Shown piece by piece: positions 24,252 to 35,690 of a DNA stretch of 64,000 bases. The translations under genes and the position numbers were made by a program. The notes beneath the pieces were generated by a model. It was not told the origin of the DNA. It made no database searches and saw only the letters and a program-made list of their open reading frames with translations. The first letter of the stretch is position 1. Each line of letters begins with the position of its first letter. Source of the stretch: Pyrus communis (taxonomy: Eukaryota; Streptophyta; Magnoliopsida; Rosales; Rosaceae); NCBI RefSeq assembly GCF_963583255.1, contig NC_084808.1, forward strand, positions 27,546,300 through 27,610,299, in the 5' to 3' direction.

Positions 24252-25862
24252 ATGAATTCTATCAAGAAAGTGGCACACGCAGTCGGCGGAAAAACTGCCC
24301 GGGCGTGTGACAGCTGCATAAAAAAGAGAGCTCGTTGGTACTGCGCTGCCGACGACGGTTTCTTATGCCAAGCCTGCGACTCCGCCGTGCACTCCGCCAA
24401 CCAGTTGGCCCATCGGCACAAAAGGGTTCTCTTGAAGACGGCGTCGTCGCTCAAACCTAGCAACAAAGATGATCGAGCGAGCGCTGTTTCGGAGACCTCA
24501 GCTGCACCGTCTTGGCACCGCGGGTTCACGCGGAAGGCACGGACACCGCGGGGCGGTAAGTCCATGACACATCATGGAAAATCCGAGGAAGGCGTTCGGA
24601 ACCTGTTTCCGCAGGTTCCGGAAGTTGGGGGAGATGATATTAACTCGTACGATGAAGAAAATAAAGAGGACCAACAGCTGCTTTATAGGGTTCCGATATT
24701 CGATCCGTTTGTTGCGGAGCTGTGCAATAACTCTGGTAATTCTAACGAAGATGCAGTTGCTAATTATGAAGCTAACAATCTTAGTACTGTTTCTGATCAT
24801 GTCGGAAGCGAATCAAAAGCAGTTTCGTCGTTGCCGAATTTTAATTGCCACGATGGATTTCCGCTTCCGAGCGACATGGATCTTGCGGAGTTCGCGGCTG
24901 ACGTGGATAGTTTGCTGGGGAGAGGCGTTGATGATGATGAGTGTTTTGGGATGGAAAGGTTAGGGTTTATGGATTGTAAAAAAAAGGAATCGAATGGTAG
25001 AGTGAAGCTTGAGGAGGATGATGATCAAGAGGGAACAGACAACGTTGATTTTATGGGGTGCCAATTAGGGGAGAGCGAGATTGACATGATGAGGGAGCCG
25101 TTTGCTTTGAATTTTGAAGATTACGATGACTCGCCTGCATCGTGCGGCGAGCAGGATGATAAACTGAGAGTGGGAATCTATAGTAAGTGTAGTACAGAAG
25201 ATCATGAACGTGAGGATGCGGACGACGATGCAAGAGATAACAGCAAGAAGAGGAAGATGATTTTGAGGCTGGATTACGAGGCGGTGATTACAGCCTGGGA
25301 TGGCTCCCCGTGGACCTCCGGTGACCGCCCGGATTTCGACTCCGAATGCTTGCCTGACTACATGGTTTGTACTTACTGCCCTAAATCTTCAATACTTTTC
25401 CTTTCGTATAAAGTAAAAGTCATATGGATATGAGGTTCAATTTCAGTTCAAATCTCATATGTAAGTGAAAGAAATTTTATGTTCAAATTCGATAATTGAT
25501 CGTTTGTTCAAAAAATAAAATTTCGATAATTGATTATGTACGTGGAGGGATACAATAAATAGAACAATTAATATCTGTTTAATTAACTCATATGTTTGTG
25601 AACCTTGCAGGGTGCATGTGGAGCTGAACTTCATTATCCTTATGGGGATATGAACGGGCTTGGAGTTCACCCGGCAATGGTGGACGGAGGGAGGGAGGCG
25701 AGGGTGTCGAGATATAGAGAAAAGAGGAGGACACGGCTGTTCTCGAAGAAAATAAGGTACGAAGTTCGGAAACTGAATGCCGAGAAGAGGCCAAGAATGA
25801 AAGGGAGGTTTGTCAAGAGAGCATCCTTTGCAGGATCTGCTTTTCCCGTGCTTGCCAAATGA
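24252..25862 (+). CDS. CONSTANS-like B-box zinc-finger protein with CCT domain (COL16/BBX group III type)
   Basis: Likely nuclear transcription regulator. Two exons, 24252-25364 and 25611-25862, with a 246-base GT-AG intron in phase 0, give 454 residues. One B-box near the N-terminus has its zinc ligands in order: Cys19, Cys22, Cys31, Asp34, Cys39, Cys42, His47, His56. A long acidic middle region follows, then a basic KKRK cluster and the motif [14 protein letters not shown] full CCT domain (about residues 399-441, [21 protein letters not shown]) is encoded after the intron. One B-box plus CCT, and the intron just before the CCT part, match group III (COL6/7/8/16). I chose the ATG at 24252 because [22 protein letters not shown] fits this group; the open frame upstream to 24144 overlaps the TATA box. 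Not clearly assignable to one Arabidopsis gene. Confidence 0.93.
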
Positions 25863-25979
25863 ACGTCCCTCCGGCCCGGTGGTCGAGTCCATAAGTTTAC
25901 CTCATAGTAAACTTGAGTTTGTGTATACATGCACAAGCATGTACATCAATTATTATTTAAATAAATCTTTTTGACTCAG

Positions 25980-25983
<4 letters not shown>

Positions 25984-26022
<39 letters not shown>
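25984..26022. repeat. TA microsatellite
   Basis: About 39 bases of alternating TA, 120 bases after the B-box gene stop. Confidence 0.95.
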
Positions 26023-26023
<1 letters not shown>

Positions 26024-26043
26024 CTCATGGGTCTGAATTTTAT

Positions 26044-26256
26044 GGAATGAGAATCCTCTCATAATTCTCTTTGTGAGGATCCTGGAGATCCTCAAATCGT
26101 GTTCATTTATCGTAAATCGTGCGGTTATAAATCATTTTAAATATTTTTATCTAAAATTAAATATGAATAGTATCGGACAAAAACTGACCTCACGATATAC
26201 GACAAACGGATACTATTTGAGGATCCCCAGGATCCTCATAAAGAGGATCCGGAGAG
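26044..26256. repeat. MITE family A, copy 2 (downstream of the B-box gene)
   Basis: Imperfect terminal inverted repeats: left GAATCCTCTC then TTTGTGAGGATCC; right AGGATCCTCATAAAGAGGAT then CCGGAGAGG. It lies 182 bases after the stop codon and may be in the 3' UTR. Confidence 0.75.
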
Positions 26257-26389
26257 GCAATTTTACGGATGTAGGCTCTGCTTGTTTTGTTGTTAGTAAC
26301 TGTAACAATTTTCATACCCAAAAAAAAAAAAAAAAAGCAATTATTTGCATCCAATAATTTGGATGCGAATTCACTCCGTGGTAGCCTTA

Positions 26390-27334
26390 GAGCAGTTCCA
26401 CCGTCGGCAATAGCCCGGTGGACTGGCTCTCAAGCAGGGCGAGAAAGCCCGAGCAACTTGGTCCAGCGTGTGTTGGCGATGGAGCCTGAGCAGGCCCGAG
26501 GGAAAGGCCCAGCAGGAGTTGCCAACCCAAGAGCCTGAAGGGCATGTGACACAAAGCTGACGTCTAGGCGACATCAGCCACGTGGTGGACGGGCCTGGAC
26601 AGCTCTTCGCGGAGGTCGATCTTGATGCCGATATCCCGGAGACGGAGGGCGAGCTTCTCACCGACGCCAATGACTCCACCATACCCCCAAGCCTTCCCAT
26701 TTCTTTATTCTCTCTCATTTTCTTCCCAAAACAATACAATGTCTTCAAGTTCACATAGGGGGGAGAGAGAGAGATGGTGCGGATAATTTTCATGGTGTCT
26801 TCAATTAGACCCTCGCTATCCACGCTGAGGTTTGCCTGAGCTTCTCGCCTGGGCTTTTCCTTCGTTTCCTTCACTCCTTCCCGGCGACTCACTTGCTTCC
26901 AACTCGACTTCAATGGTGGTTTACACCATGATGGTCCGATGACGTATGCAACGGTATAGCTAGGATCCTTTAGTCCTAGAGATTAAGGTTTCATGGTTTA
27001 GGAGTTTGATTTGTTTAATTTTCGAATAGGAAAGTGGGTGAGAGCTCTCGGAAAGGGAAAACAATGAGGAAGAGGGGAGTGAGAGAGTGGGAAGGAAGAA
27101 GAAAACAAAAATGGTAGAAGTTTTGCGAAGAGATTAGAAAAGATAAATTAATAATATAATATTAATTATAAATATAAAAAAAAAACTAAAATTTTATTGC
27201 CTATTGCCAGGGCTATTGAAGTGTAACTGTGGAGATGCAAAAGGCGGTTACTGTTCATTAAAGGCAGTTACTGTTCACTGAGTGGATAATATAGTGTATT
27301 GCCTGGGGGGAGGATTCCCACACTGGAACTACTC
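26390..27334. mobile_element. PIF/Harbinger-like non-autonomous element, 945 bp, GC-rich interior
   Basis: The left end GAGCAGTTCCACC and right end (reverse complement GAGTAGTTCCAGT) form short TIRs, flanked by TTA at 26387-26389 and 27335-27337, the 3-bp target duplication of PIF/Harbinger. The interior at 26390-26700 is much richer in GC than its surroundings and gives open frames on both strands (26287-26538 plus, 26371-26913 minus), but none resembles a known protein. GGCGGTTACTGTTCATT / GGCAGTTACTGTTCACT repeats directly near 27243-27280. Confidence 0.7.
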
Positions 27335-27857
27335 TTATAGCCTTTAGGGGTTTATATATTTGATGATTGCAATGCATGTTTCTTCTATTTTGGCTAATTA
27401 AGTTGGGTCTACGAAGGAGAGGGGGTGTTATATAGGGGGTTGGCTCTCTCCAATTCTTGAAACCGAGGGAAAGGTAGCTAGGCCTTGATAGAACTTTGGT
27501 TCTGCATAAGTTTTGCATGTATAAGTTCAGCACTTCAGCTTGTCTAATCTGGAAGAAATAATCTGACTTTTCACAAACGAAAAATATGAACTCATACTCA
27601 ACTTCAATAGTAAGTTTCTCTTCTTTAACAGAAATAATATGCTGACCTACAAGGTCTAAATCCAATAATGAGCTCTTTTTTTTTTTTTTTTTTCGTGAGA
27701 GCACTGATCACTATTTATATTGAAACAATCATTCTAATTCTTCTATATAAATCCATGTAGAAAATTGACACACAATTCCAATTAAACTATGAGTGCAAAG
27801 TATCAGGATTCATTTAAAGTTTTAATCCCAAACTGATTAGGACAATTTTAAACTCTT
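27335..27857. other. Intergenic DNA
   Basis: No gene seen. A poly-T tract lies near 27677-27693. The minus-strand frame at 27258-27704 has low-complexity ends and no family signature. Confidence 0.55.
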
Positions 27858-28358
27858 GGGTGAAGTGCCAATTTAATCCTTGAACTATCATCTCAGTGAA
27901 AATTAGGTCTCTGATTTTATTTTATTTTGGTAAAATAAGTCCCTAAATTCATTAAAAATTGCTAATTTCGTCTCTACTATTATATTCAAAGCTATTTTAT
28001 CTAATTTTTCTTTAACTTAAGTCACTTCACATACTTTAGAGTGTAATACTATCATTTCCTCACCTATAAGCCCTTAACATTTCATATAGGTTGCGAATCT
28101 AACGTCCAATTCACCCTCCAAAGTTAACTCCGTACACTATTTCTTTATGAAAAAATTATCAATCTACCCTCCAATGTATATCACATGCAAGTAATATGAC
28201 TTAAATTGACGAAAAATTGAATATAGTAGCTTCGAATCTAATATTGGGCATGTAATTGGCAGATTTTTTATAATTCAATGATTGATTTTTCTAAAAAATA
28301 ATTTAGGTACTAATTTTTACTCAAGTGATAATTCAGAGGCTAAACTGATAATTCACCC
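27858..28358. mobile_element. Mutator-like non-autonomous element, 501 bp, perfect 9-bp target duplication
   Basis: TAAACTCTT flanks both sides (27849-27857 and 28359-28367). The TIRs are about 170 bases and diverged: left GGGTGAAGTGCCAATTTAAT, right (reverse complement) GGGTGAATTATCAGTTTAG. The middle is non-coding. Confidence 0.85.
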
Positions 28359-28660
28359 TAAACTCTTTAATAAGACATTTCCATACCAATTTAAAATACA
28401 CTAACCAATTCTAACATTTCCATATCAATTTAAAACACACTGACCGATTCTAACTCCCATCATACTCAAATTCTACCATTATTCTCTCGTTCTTCAAACA
28501 TTTCCTAACCGTTTTCAAGATTGTAATGTTATATCGATTTTAATCAAAATAAAAAGGAAAAAACATTTGCTAATCCAGTTGTCATTCCCACAACCATCCA
28601 CATCTTGATAATAAATTAATTAATTAACATTGGTTGGAAGAGGTAACCCAAGACCAAGAG

Positions 28661-29093
28661 TTACTCCAGCTCCAACCCTACCGCTCCATCTCGATCATCA
28701 GCAGCTTGCTGATTTCCGCTAGACCCGTATCCTTGCGGACTCGGGTACAAGTCATCCGGGTCGGGAACATTGCAGATTGGTGCCAAATTATTGATGTTTG
28801 ACCCGATTGCAAAATCTGGTTGGATTTTGGGCCGGTTCATGGACCTTTTCAACTTGTTCCGGGTTCTTGCTTTGTTATGAGACGAACCGCCCGAGTTTGT
28901 GTCCGTAGACACGTGGCGTATGTCCCCGTATTTGTGAGGAGGATCCAGGTTCGGATTTGTGTTCTGCTGCAGCGCATCCGCATCAATTCCTGTGATGGGC
29001 GATCATTCAAGAACTGCATCAACGGCTGTCTGGCATTGGTCCAAGCTCCCGGACCACATCAAGCCCACCGGGCCGTACGTTGGGTTCACGATT
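28661..29093 (-). pseudogene. LOB-domain (LBD class II) gene remnant, second-exon part
   Basis: On the minus strand from about 29093 the frame reads IVNPTYGPVGLMWSGS then LDQCQTAVDAVLE, which matches the end of the class II LOB domain (family pattern NP.YG.VGLLWSG....CQ.AV..VL). The next codon is TGA (29006-29008) where the family continues with Gly. After it the frame runs open as SPITGIDADAL to a stop at 28661-28663, giving a C-terminal tail rich in Asn, Gly and Pro. The first exon with the CX2CX6CX3C zinc motif is absent nearby. So this is a broken or truncated copy. LBD proteins are nuclear transcription factors; class II members act in nitrogen and anthocyanin control in Arabidopsis. Confidence 0.65.
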
Positions 29094-30793
29094 CATGAAC
29101 AAGCCACATATAATAACGACTTGAAAATAGCTATAAAAAATCAAACTCGAGTTTTAGAAAATTCGAAGTTGTATTTCTAGAAGAAAAATAGTACAAATTA
29201 ATTGAATGGGCGATATTTATTTTTCTAGAAATGATTTTTCAGCATTTTTTTTTTCATTTTGCACACTCAACACATTTCTAGTTAATTTTGTCTTTCAATT
29301 TATTCAACTCAAATTTAGAAATAAACAGGATGGCTTGACGCAAGAAAAATGTGTGAAAAACCACTTCAAATCATTTTTGGAAGGGAGATCTAATCCACAA
29401 ATATTGATTCATGGTTGTGATGTTTCTAGCCAACTAACTTAACTCACATGTATATAGTAATTTTTTTTTTTTTTTAACAAGCAATAATGTGAGTTAAGTC
29501 AGAGGCGAAAATCAGCAGTTTTGTGTTTCCACTTTCCGGGTTAGTTTAAAAGGCATGCAGGGAAAAGTGGAAAAATTAGCCGACTGTTTTTGTGCTTTCC
29601 CCTTTGACTCTAACCATGCGTGCAATCTTATATTACCAACCTACCGTGGTAATAGAATATAAAACTAATATAATTTTATGGGGCTTTTGGATCTAGGTCC
29701 AAAAACATAGGTAGCTTTTGAGACTAAGTCTAGTTATTCAATTACATATTTTTTATATTAATTTTGCCCCTTCAGATAAAAATATTTAAATTCTTTAATT
29801 TTTTTTATCATTTATTCAGTTTTTAAATTTTGAATATTTAAATACTCAAACTAAAATATTATCTAATAACTACCTACTATTTATGAAGAAAACAAAACCG
29901 ATATAATTTAGTAACTACCTACCTATTGTATAGTAAGAAAAATGTTTATACCTACAAAGCAGATATAATCTACCTGCAAAACAAAATAAACTACCTATTG
30001 TATTGGAAGAAAAATGCTGGGAACCTACATGGTGGAACATAGAAATATAAATATGATATAATATACCTCCATTAAATGAACGAATTTGGAGGGAATAACA
30101 CAAAAATATCACCCATGAAAAGAAAAGACAAAAAAGAGGAGGATTGATAGAGGGAATTGTTTGGAATAAGGAAAAAAGGAGGGATGAAACGGACTGGGGG
30201 TTAAGGTGATTATATGGCTATAACTAATCCTACAATTAAGGGATTAGTTAAACGACAAATAATCCCATAATTAAGAAATTTTGTGTATTTACAACAATTC
30301 GTAAGTCTGATGGGTAAATACGGTACAAACCACAAATAAGCATACGTGGAGTCTCAATTATTGGACCTATTTCAATGAAGTGGACTAATTCTACTAATGA
30401 CTCACAAAATTGGATCTATATCAAGTTATCCCTAATTTTATATGTGGGGTAAATTACATTTTATACCTTCAGATTTTTGTCTAATTTTAAATTGACCATT
30501 ATGTGATGATGTGGAAGATGCATAGCCCATATTTTTAGGTAACTAACACTTTCGATAGCAAATTAAGTCAAAATATTAGACTTAACAACTAGTTCTAAAA
30601 AAAAAAGGATAAACTATAATTACAAAGACCTAGGCTGTGTTTTGTGTACCTATAATAAAAGCTGGTACACCACGTGGTACAACATAAGCAGATAAGAGTG
30701 TTGATATGTTCCACTTTTGAATATAGTTTTCAATGTCTCTCCACTTCTATTATGACATATGGTATACCACCTTGTGAATTTGTAGATAATGTA
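29094..30793. other. Intergenic AT-rich DNA
   Basis: No gene. A poly-T run is near 29461-29475. Between 29870 and 30070 a degenerate direct repeat (ACTACCTA, AAGAAAAATG) recurs three times. Confidence 0.5.
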
Positions 30794-31132
30794 GCCCTAG
30801 TTTGGTACTAAGGTGATTTTGAAAAAAGTGGCTATCAGAAAAAGCTGGGAGCTTTTTTATGTTTGGTAAACATTCAACTTCAGCTTTTTTTCACAATTTT
30901 GGATGAAAAAAAACCAAAAACACAAAGCTGCAAAACCCAGCTTTTTGTTCACATCTGTTTTGCATAAAAGTTTATCAAACACTATAATACTGTTTTTTTT
31001 TTTTTTTTCAAAAACACTTTTACAAAAAAGTTTACCAAACACTCTGCTGCTTTATTTCACAGTTGCTTATTCTCACAACACAGCATAAACAGTTTTTTTT
31101 CAAAGCACAACAATACCAAACCAGCCCGTAGT
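30794..31132. repeat. MITE family C, copy 1
   Basis: Left GCCCTAGTTTGGTACTAAGG; reverse complement of the right end GGGCTGGTTTGGTATTGTTG. The interior has AAAAGCTG, CAGCTTTTT and poly-T/A runs. A second copy is at 39508-39710. Confidence 0.65.
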
Positions 31133-32319
31133 CTTGTGTACTACCTTTTAGCATTTTGGTTGTTTTAGGCTGCACATGGATTATGCTAGATTTCGATGGG
31201 TTTCTTTTTTGTTATTTGTGTGGATTATGTCCGTTTTAGTTTAGCCATATTTTCATTAATTATTTTGCCATTATATTAAAAATTGTGATTTTGGTTGGTT
31301 TTTTTTGTTATTTGTGCAGATTTTGTCCGCTTTAGTTTTAACTGTATTTATTTAATACTTCTGCAGTTATATTAAGATTTGTATCTTGTGTACATTTTGA
31401 ATATATTGTTAAACTTTATTAGCAAATTTTGGTCCCTTTCTAATTTTGCTTTACTATTGAGCATCATTTTAGTTTCTAAAGGAAAATCCATAAAATTGTA
31501 TTCCCATTTATACGCAGAAATGTAATTTTAGACGCAATACAGGGGCAGAATGTGTGAAAACAAAGAAGAAGACAACCAATGAAATTAGGACAAGGAAGAA
31601 GGGCAAAATGATTACCTGGCACGTGACACGCACGAGCTCTGGACGGTCTCACGGTTGTACACTCCGGATTGGCAGGGCCCGAAACCAAGTTTGATGTATG
31701 GATTGCCTGGGCTTAATTCCTGGACTGGACATTGTGAGTGGCCCATTATTTTGGGCCAGTGGTTTTGCAAATCCTGATGACCCACCCCATTTTAACTAAT
31801 TTCATTAATTACATTAATTTGTCACTGATTGCTTTCCATCTTTGGTTGGATTGCTACATTAAGTTTCTGGACTAAATGTTAAGGAGACCACGTCACCTCT
31901 TGTTTTTTGTACAATATTTTATAATATTAGCATATAAATTGTGCCAAAAACATGAGATGACAGAAAATCTCCTTAGCATTTCTCATAAATTAATAATTTC
32001 TTGATGCATAGTGTTTGTGATTCAACCATGAGGTGCATATGACATTTTATTGCAATGGTAGAAAACAATCATCTCTATGCACATTGGTGCAGGTTCGATT
32101 CCCTTCCCCTTAACAATTAACTATTTTTCTCCATATGCTTCGGATGCTTCGCCGTAGAATAGATCGATCCAATTCCTGTTCTTTTCCATAATATATTGCA
32201 TTACTAAATTAAACACCACGCAACGATGAAACACGTTTCATATAAATTGTCCTTCAAACCGCATGATAGTTGGGTTTGACCCATTCATGATATTGATTTT
32301 GGTCCCAATTAAATAAAAA
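31133..32319. other. Intergenic DNA with a possible SINE-like fragment
   Basis: No gene. Near 32050-32105, GCAATGGTAGAAAACAATC followed by GTGCAGGTTCGATTCCCTTC resembles spaced pol III A and B boxes of a tRNA-derived SINE. No cloverleaf and no A tail were found. Confidence 0.3.
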
Positions 32320-32477
32320 GGGTAATGGTAGGGACATCAAATTTGAAGGTAAAATTTGCAAACTAAATGATACGTTAACTATAGAATTGTCCATATTTAT
32401 CAATGTTTAAGTAATTAACCAATCATTAACTTCTATGTCCTTGAGTTTTTTAAATTTAGTATCCTTAACATTACTCA
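32320..32477. repeat. MITE-like family F, copy 2
   Basis: Begins GGTAATGGTAGGGACATCAA and ends with a rough inverse (AGTATCCTTAACATTACT). It contains AAATTTGCAAACTAAATGA, shared with 23190-23355. Confidence 0.45.
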
Positions 32478-33549
32478 TACAAAAACTAGGCAAAGGACAA
32501 GGGAAGAGTAAAATATAAATAGGAGTGGCAGTGAATATTGCATAGGATGGTGGATTGGAGGGTCAAAATGTATTATAAATTAGTTGTATTCCACATCCAA
32601 AAGCTAGCAGACAAACGAGTCTGAAGTTTTACCATCCTTCGCCGCAGAAGACGTGGCGTTTCTCACATCGGCTTCTCTGCTGCCCTTCCTCTCTCTCTCT
32701 CTCTCTCTCTCTCGCTCTCTCTCTCTGAGTTTCAGTCTTCTCCTCCTCCACCCTCCTCCTCCCCTAAAACACCCAAAATACCAGAAAACGAGAACCCTTT
32801 TGTTTTGCTTGTTAACTTGACCATATCCATATCCAAACAACATGCACTATAAAATCGAAGAATTAATATCATAAAAATTATTAGTCAGCGAAATCTGTTT
32901 CCATGCACTTCTTTTGCAACCAGACAAAAGTGCTTTTCAAGAAAATCACAAAGTTGAATATCACAAACTTTCTGTGTTACGCTACTTTACAAACGCTAAA
33001 GTCCATCCAACATTACTACCCTTTTTCCACGTTTGCAAATCCCACTCAAACCCTAATTAATTAATCTTAATATTATACTTTTTTTCCTTTGATCAAAAGC
33101 ACTTTTCCATGCATGGTTTTCAACTCCGGAAAACCGCTTTCTGAAAAACCTAAAAAGCGATGGCGAAATGTGATGTAGAAAAGCCAGGCTTGTTGGGGTT
33201 TGTAGTCTAAATTAATCCTGAAGTTTGAACTGTTTAATTGTTAAAAGACTACTACAAGAGAGTCAACGGCTCAGGCCCTCATGGCCTTAAAATATGTAGC
33301 CAGGTACAGCATCTATTCAGACTCCAAGATTAGAAATTGCGACCAATGTTACAACTTACACGAGATGACTTGAAAGGGCTTCAAATCATATATTATATCC
33401 AGTTTGAAAGGACAATACTTGCGTTTATTTTACGGATACAAAGAATCAAAGTTAACATAGTATCATCATATAATAATTATAACCGTTCATTTTCTTATTC
33501 ATTATTTAAAAATTATTTGTAAGAATTCAATCAAATTAAAGATTATATA
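32478..33549. other. Intergenic DNA with CT microsatellite and leader-like sequence
   Basis: A CT repeat at about 32692-32727 sits in pyrimidine-rich sequence (32660-32765) like a plant 5' UTR, but no coding start with family features follows on either strand. Confidence 0.45.
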
Positions 33550-34125
33550 CAATGGCGTAGCCACACCAAAGACTACGGTGGGCTGTAGTTTAAGGAGAGT
33601 TTGTGGCATATGTATGTATATTTTAGTGCATACTCTAATATAATAGACAAAAAAAAAAAATTGCAAGAAGAATTATTTTTTAATGAAACTAGCCCGGCGA
33701 GTATTTAGCACAACTAGAAATATAAAACTTATCATGAAAATTGTGATGCCGTTTCGTTCAAGATTATTCTGCTTTGATTTAGCAGGCTTTATATTTGTTT
33801 CAATCATTTTTTTTAAGATTGCTTTTACATCTACTTTCATTGTTTTGATTTGTGCTAGTAGTGTGATTGTAATTGAGATGTCAAGTTTTTTATCTTCTTC
33901 TTGTGTTTACATCTAAATATATGTAAATTTGATGATGTAATTTTTGCAATTTGCAAATGCGAAGCTTGTTGAGTTTATGCCAAGTAAATTTTTTAAGTAT
34001 ACAAATACAGAAGTTAAACTTAAATTTTTGCATACGATATGTATGTAGCAAAAAAAATATTATTTGATTTTAAGGTAACTTTTTTAGCTAGTCCATCCAT
34101 AAAAAATTCTCTGGCTCCACCATTG
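33550..34125. mobile_element. hAT-like non-autonomous element, 576 bp, perfect 8-bp target duplication
   Basis: Ends CAATGGCGTAGCCA and (reverse complement of right) CAATGGTGGAGCCA, 12 of 14 identical. Flanked by ATTATATA on both sides (33542-33549 and 34126-34133). The AT-rich interior has no transposase. Confidence 0.85.
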
Positions 34126-35179
34126 ATTATATAGTTGTATAGGTCCGTGTGTTATGCAAATCGATGATTTCAGTTTAATCACTATATTTGCAGAGATAGA
34201 TATTTAACGATTAAAAAAAATAAAATGATTCCAATTATAGTATCAACAATTAAATACCATAATAAAAACATATGGACAAGTAGGTGCAACTACGCGATGA
34301 ACACAACAATTGTCCATATTATAATATGGGGTGGTGTTGTAAAATTTAAAATTTATTGCTGTTTAAGCAGCTTTAAGCTTTCTGAAAGATGGAAGATTCA
34401 AACTTTTTTCTTTACCAATTTAAGAAATAAGACAGGAACGAAACCCTATACAGGTAAGCAGAGGAAAACCCTACCGGATACGCCAATCCGAGAGACTATA
34501 ACATTTATTTATGATTTTTCATCGGAAAAGGCAAACAAAATCACAGACTCATTTAATAATCCCAGAATAATAGTATTTGATCGATCGATCGAGATCAGAA
34601 GAGCTAAAAGCTTTCACCAGAATGGACCATTCACTTTATTTCAGGGACTTGATAGGAAGCTGTTAGATTGATGATCCAAAATAGTATAACCAAGATCTAA
34701 TTAAAAAAAAAAAAAAGAAGAAGTAGAAAATGCGTGTTTGTATTGTTGCTGTTGGAAAGCAAAGAATCTCTGTGTTTGTAATTTTGCAAAAATATTTTTC
34801 TGCTGCCAACACTCTTTCTCTGATTATGATATATATTCGATATTCTGAAGATCTCAAAAAGCAAAGCTAAAGGATCAAAAGATGTATAGGATCTTGGAAA
34901 ACTAGTACATACGTACGGAGATTCTGCTGGTAGCTAGGAAAGAAATACGAGTACAAATTCCTAAACTTTTCTCTTTATACATCATGATTTGTGATCCATT
35001 AATCTTAAGAAATTAATTAAACAGATTAATCAACCAAAATACCCCCGGTTTTCTCACTTGATGAATTACAAAAAGAAACCATTAAAACTTGCCAAACGAT
35101 ATGAGAAAAACGTGGGTGTTTTGGTTTTAATTCCAGAAATTATTTCCCAAGAAAAAAGGAAGAAATTTGAACAGTTTTA
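34126..35179. other. Intergenic DNA and CLE gene 3' side
   Basis: No other gene seen. The part nearest 35179 is presumably the CLE 3' UTR. The plus-strand frame at 34225-34671 has no family features. Confidence 0.45.
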
Positions 35180-35503
35180 CTAGTTGTGGAGTTGATCTGG
35201 GCAACTGGGCACTCTTCTTTTGGATTCTTCATACCCTTTTTCTGTTTTGTTGAAGTTGGAACTGGAAGTGCTTCCGCCGATGTACTTATGGAATAGGGCT
35301 TCTGTGCTTGTCTTGCTCTTCTTCTGCATCATGTTCCTCTCTGCTTCCACCTGCACCTTTGATATTACATTACCTGTATTTCCCGGGAATACCCGTATTG
35401 CCCCTGCCTTGCAGTCGCAGCAGACCCAAATCTGTAACGCCGAAACGACCAGAATCACCACCAGGGAAGAATGCAGAAGCCTCCTACCGCCGGCGAACGA
35501 CAT
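35180..35503 (-). CDS. CLE signalling peptide precursor (CLE27-like)
   Basis: Secreted precursor of a 12-residue CLE peptide, perceived by leucine-rich receptor kinases at the cell surface in meristem, vascular or root signalling. The 107-residue frame is intronless. It has an N-terminal signal peptide (about residues 8-30, LLHSSLVVILVVSALQIW), the conserved patch IRVFPGN seen in CLE25/26/27 relatives, a variable basic middle, and the CLE motif at the very C-terminus: RRVPSCPDQLHN (residues 96-107). Cys at motif position 6 matches what I recall for Arabidopsis CLE27 (RIVPSCPDPLHN). Position 9 is Gln where most members have Pro. Pro4 and Pro7, the hydroxylation/arabinosylation sites, are kept. 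The start MSFAGGRR has the whole signal peptide after it. CT-rich leader lies upstream. Confidence 0.88.
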   Translation of the reverse strand: MSFAGGRRLLHSSLVVILVVSALQIWVCCDCKAGAIRVFPGNTGNVISKVQVEAERNMMQKKSKTSTEALFHKYIGGSTSSSNFNKTEKGYEESKRRVPSCPDQLHN

Positions 35504-35690
35504 TGCCGGAATATATATATATATCCAGCTACATAAATCACCAAAGCCCTCTCTCCCTCTCCCCTTTCTCTTCGTCTCTCTCTCTCTCTCTCTCTAATTT
35601 GTAAGAGAATTTGATGAGCTGTTTAAGCTAATGTTTGACTGTTGAGTTCTGAATTCTCTCTCTCTCTCTCTCTCTCTCGAGGCTATGACT
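35504..35690 (-). promoter_or_regulatory. CLE gene 5' UTR / promoter with CT (GA) microsatellites
   Basis: Holds TA repeats (35510-35522) and two CT tracts on the plus strand (35576-35595 and about 35656-35678), i.e. GA repeats upstream of the minus-strand CLE start. GA/CT tracts are common in plant leaders and core promoters. No clear TATA box was fixed. Confidence 0.45.

Noticed and set aside
26371..26913. 180-residue minus-strand frame in a GC-rich patch
   Set aside because: Lies within a TTA-flanked element, overlaps another open frame on the opposite strand, and shows no protein family.
31990..32110. tRNA gene or SINE near GGTTCGATTCC
   Set aside because: B-box-like sequence is present but no cloverleaf, acceptor stem or A tail could be built; noted only as a weak SINE-like fragment.
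34225..34671. 148-residue plus-strand frame
   Set aside because: No family motif, AT-rich composition, no promoter; not supported.
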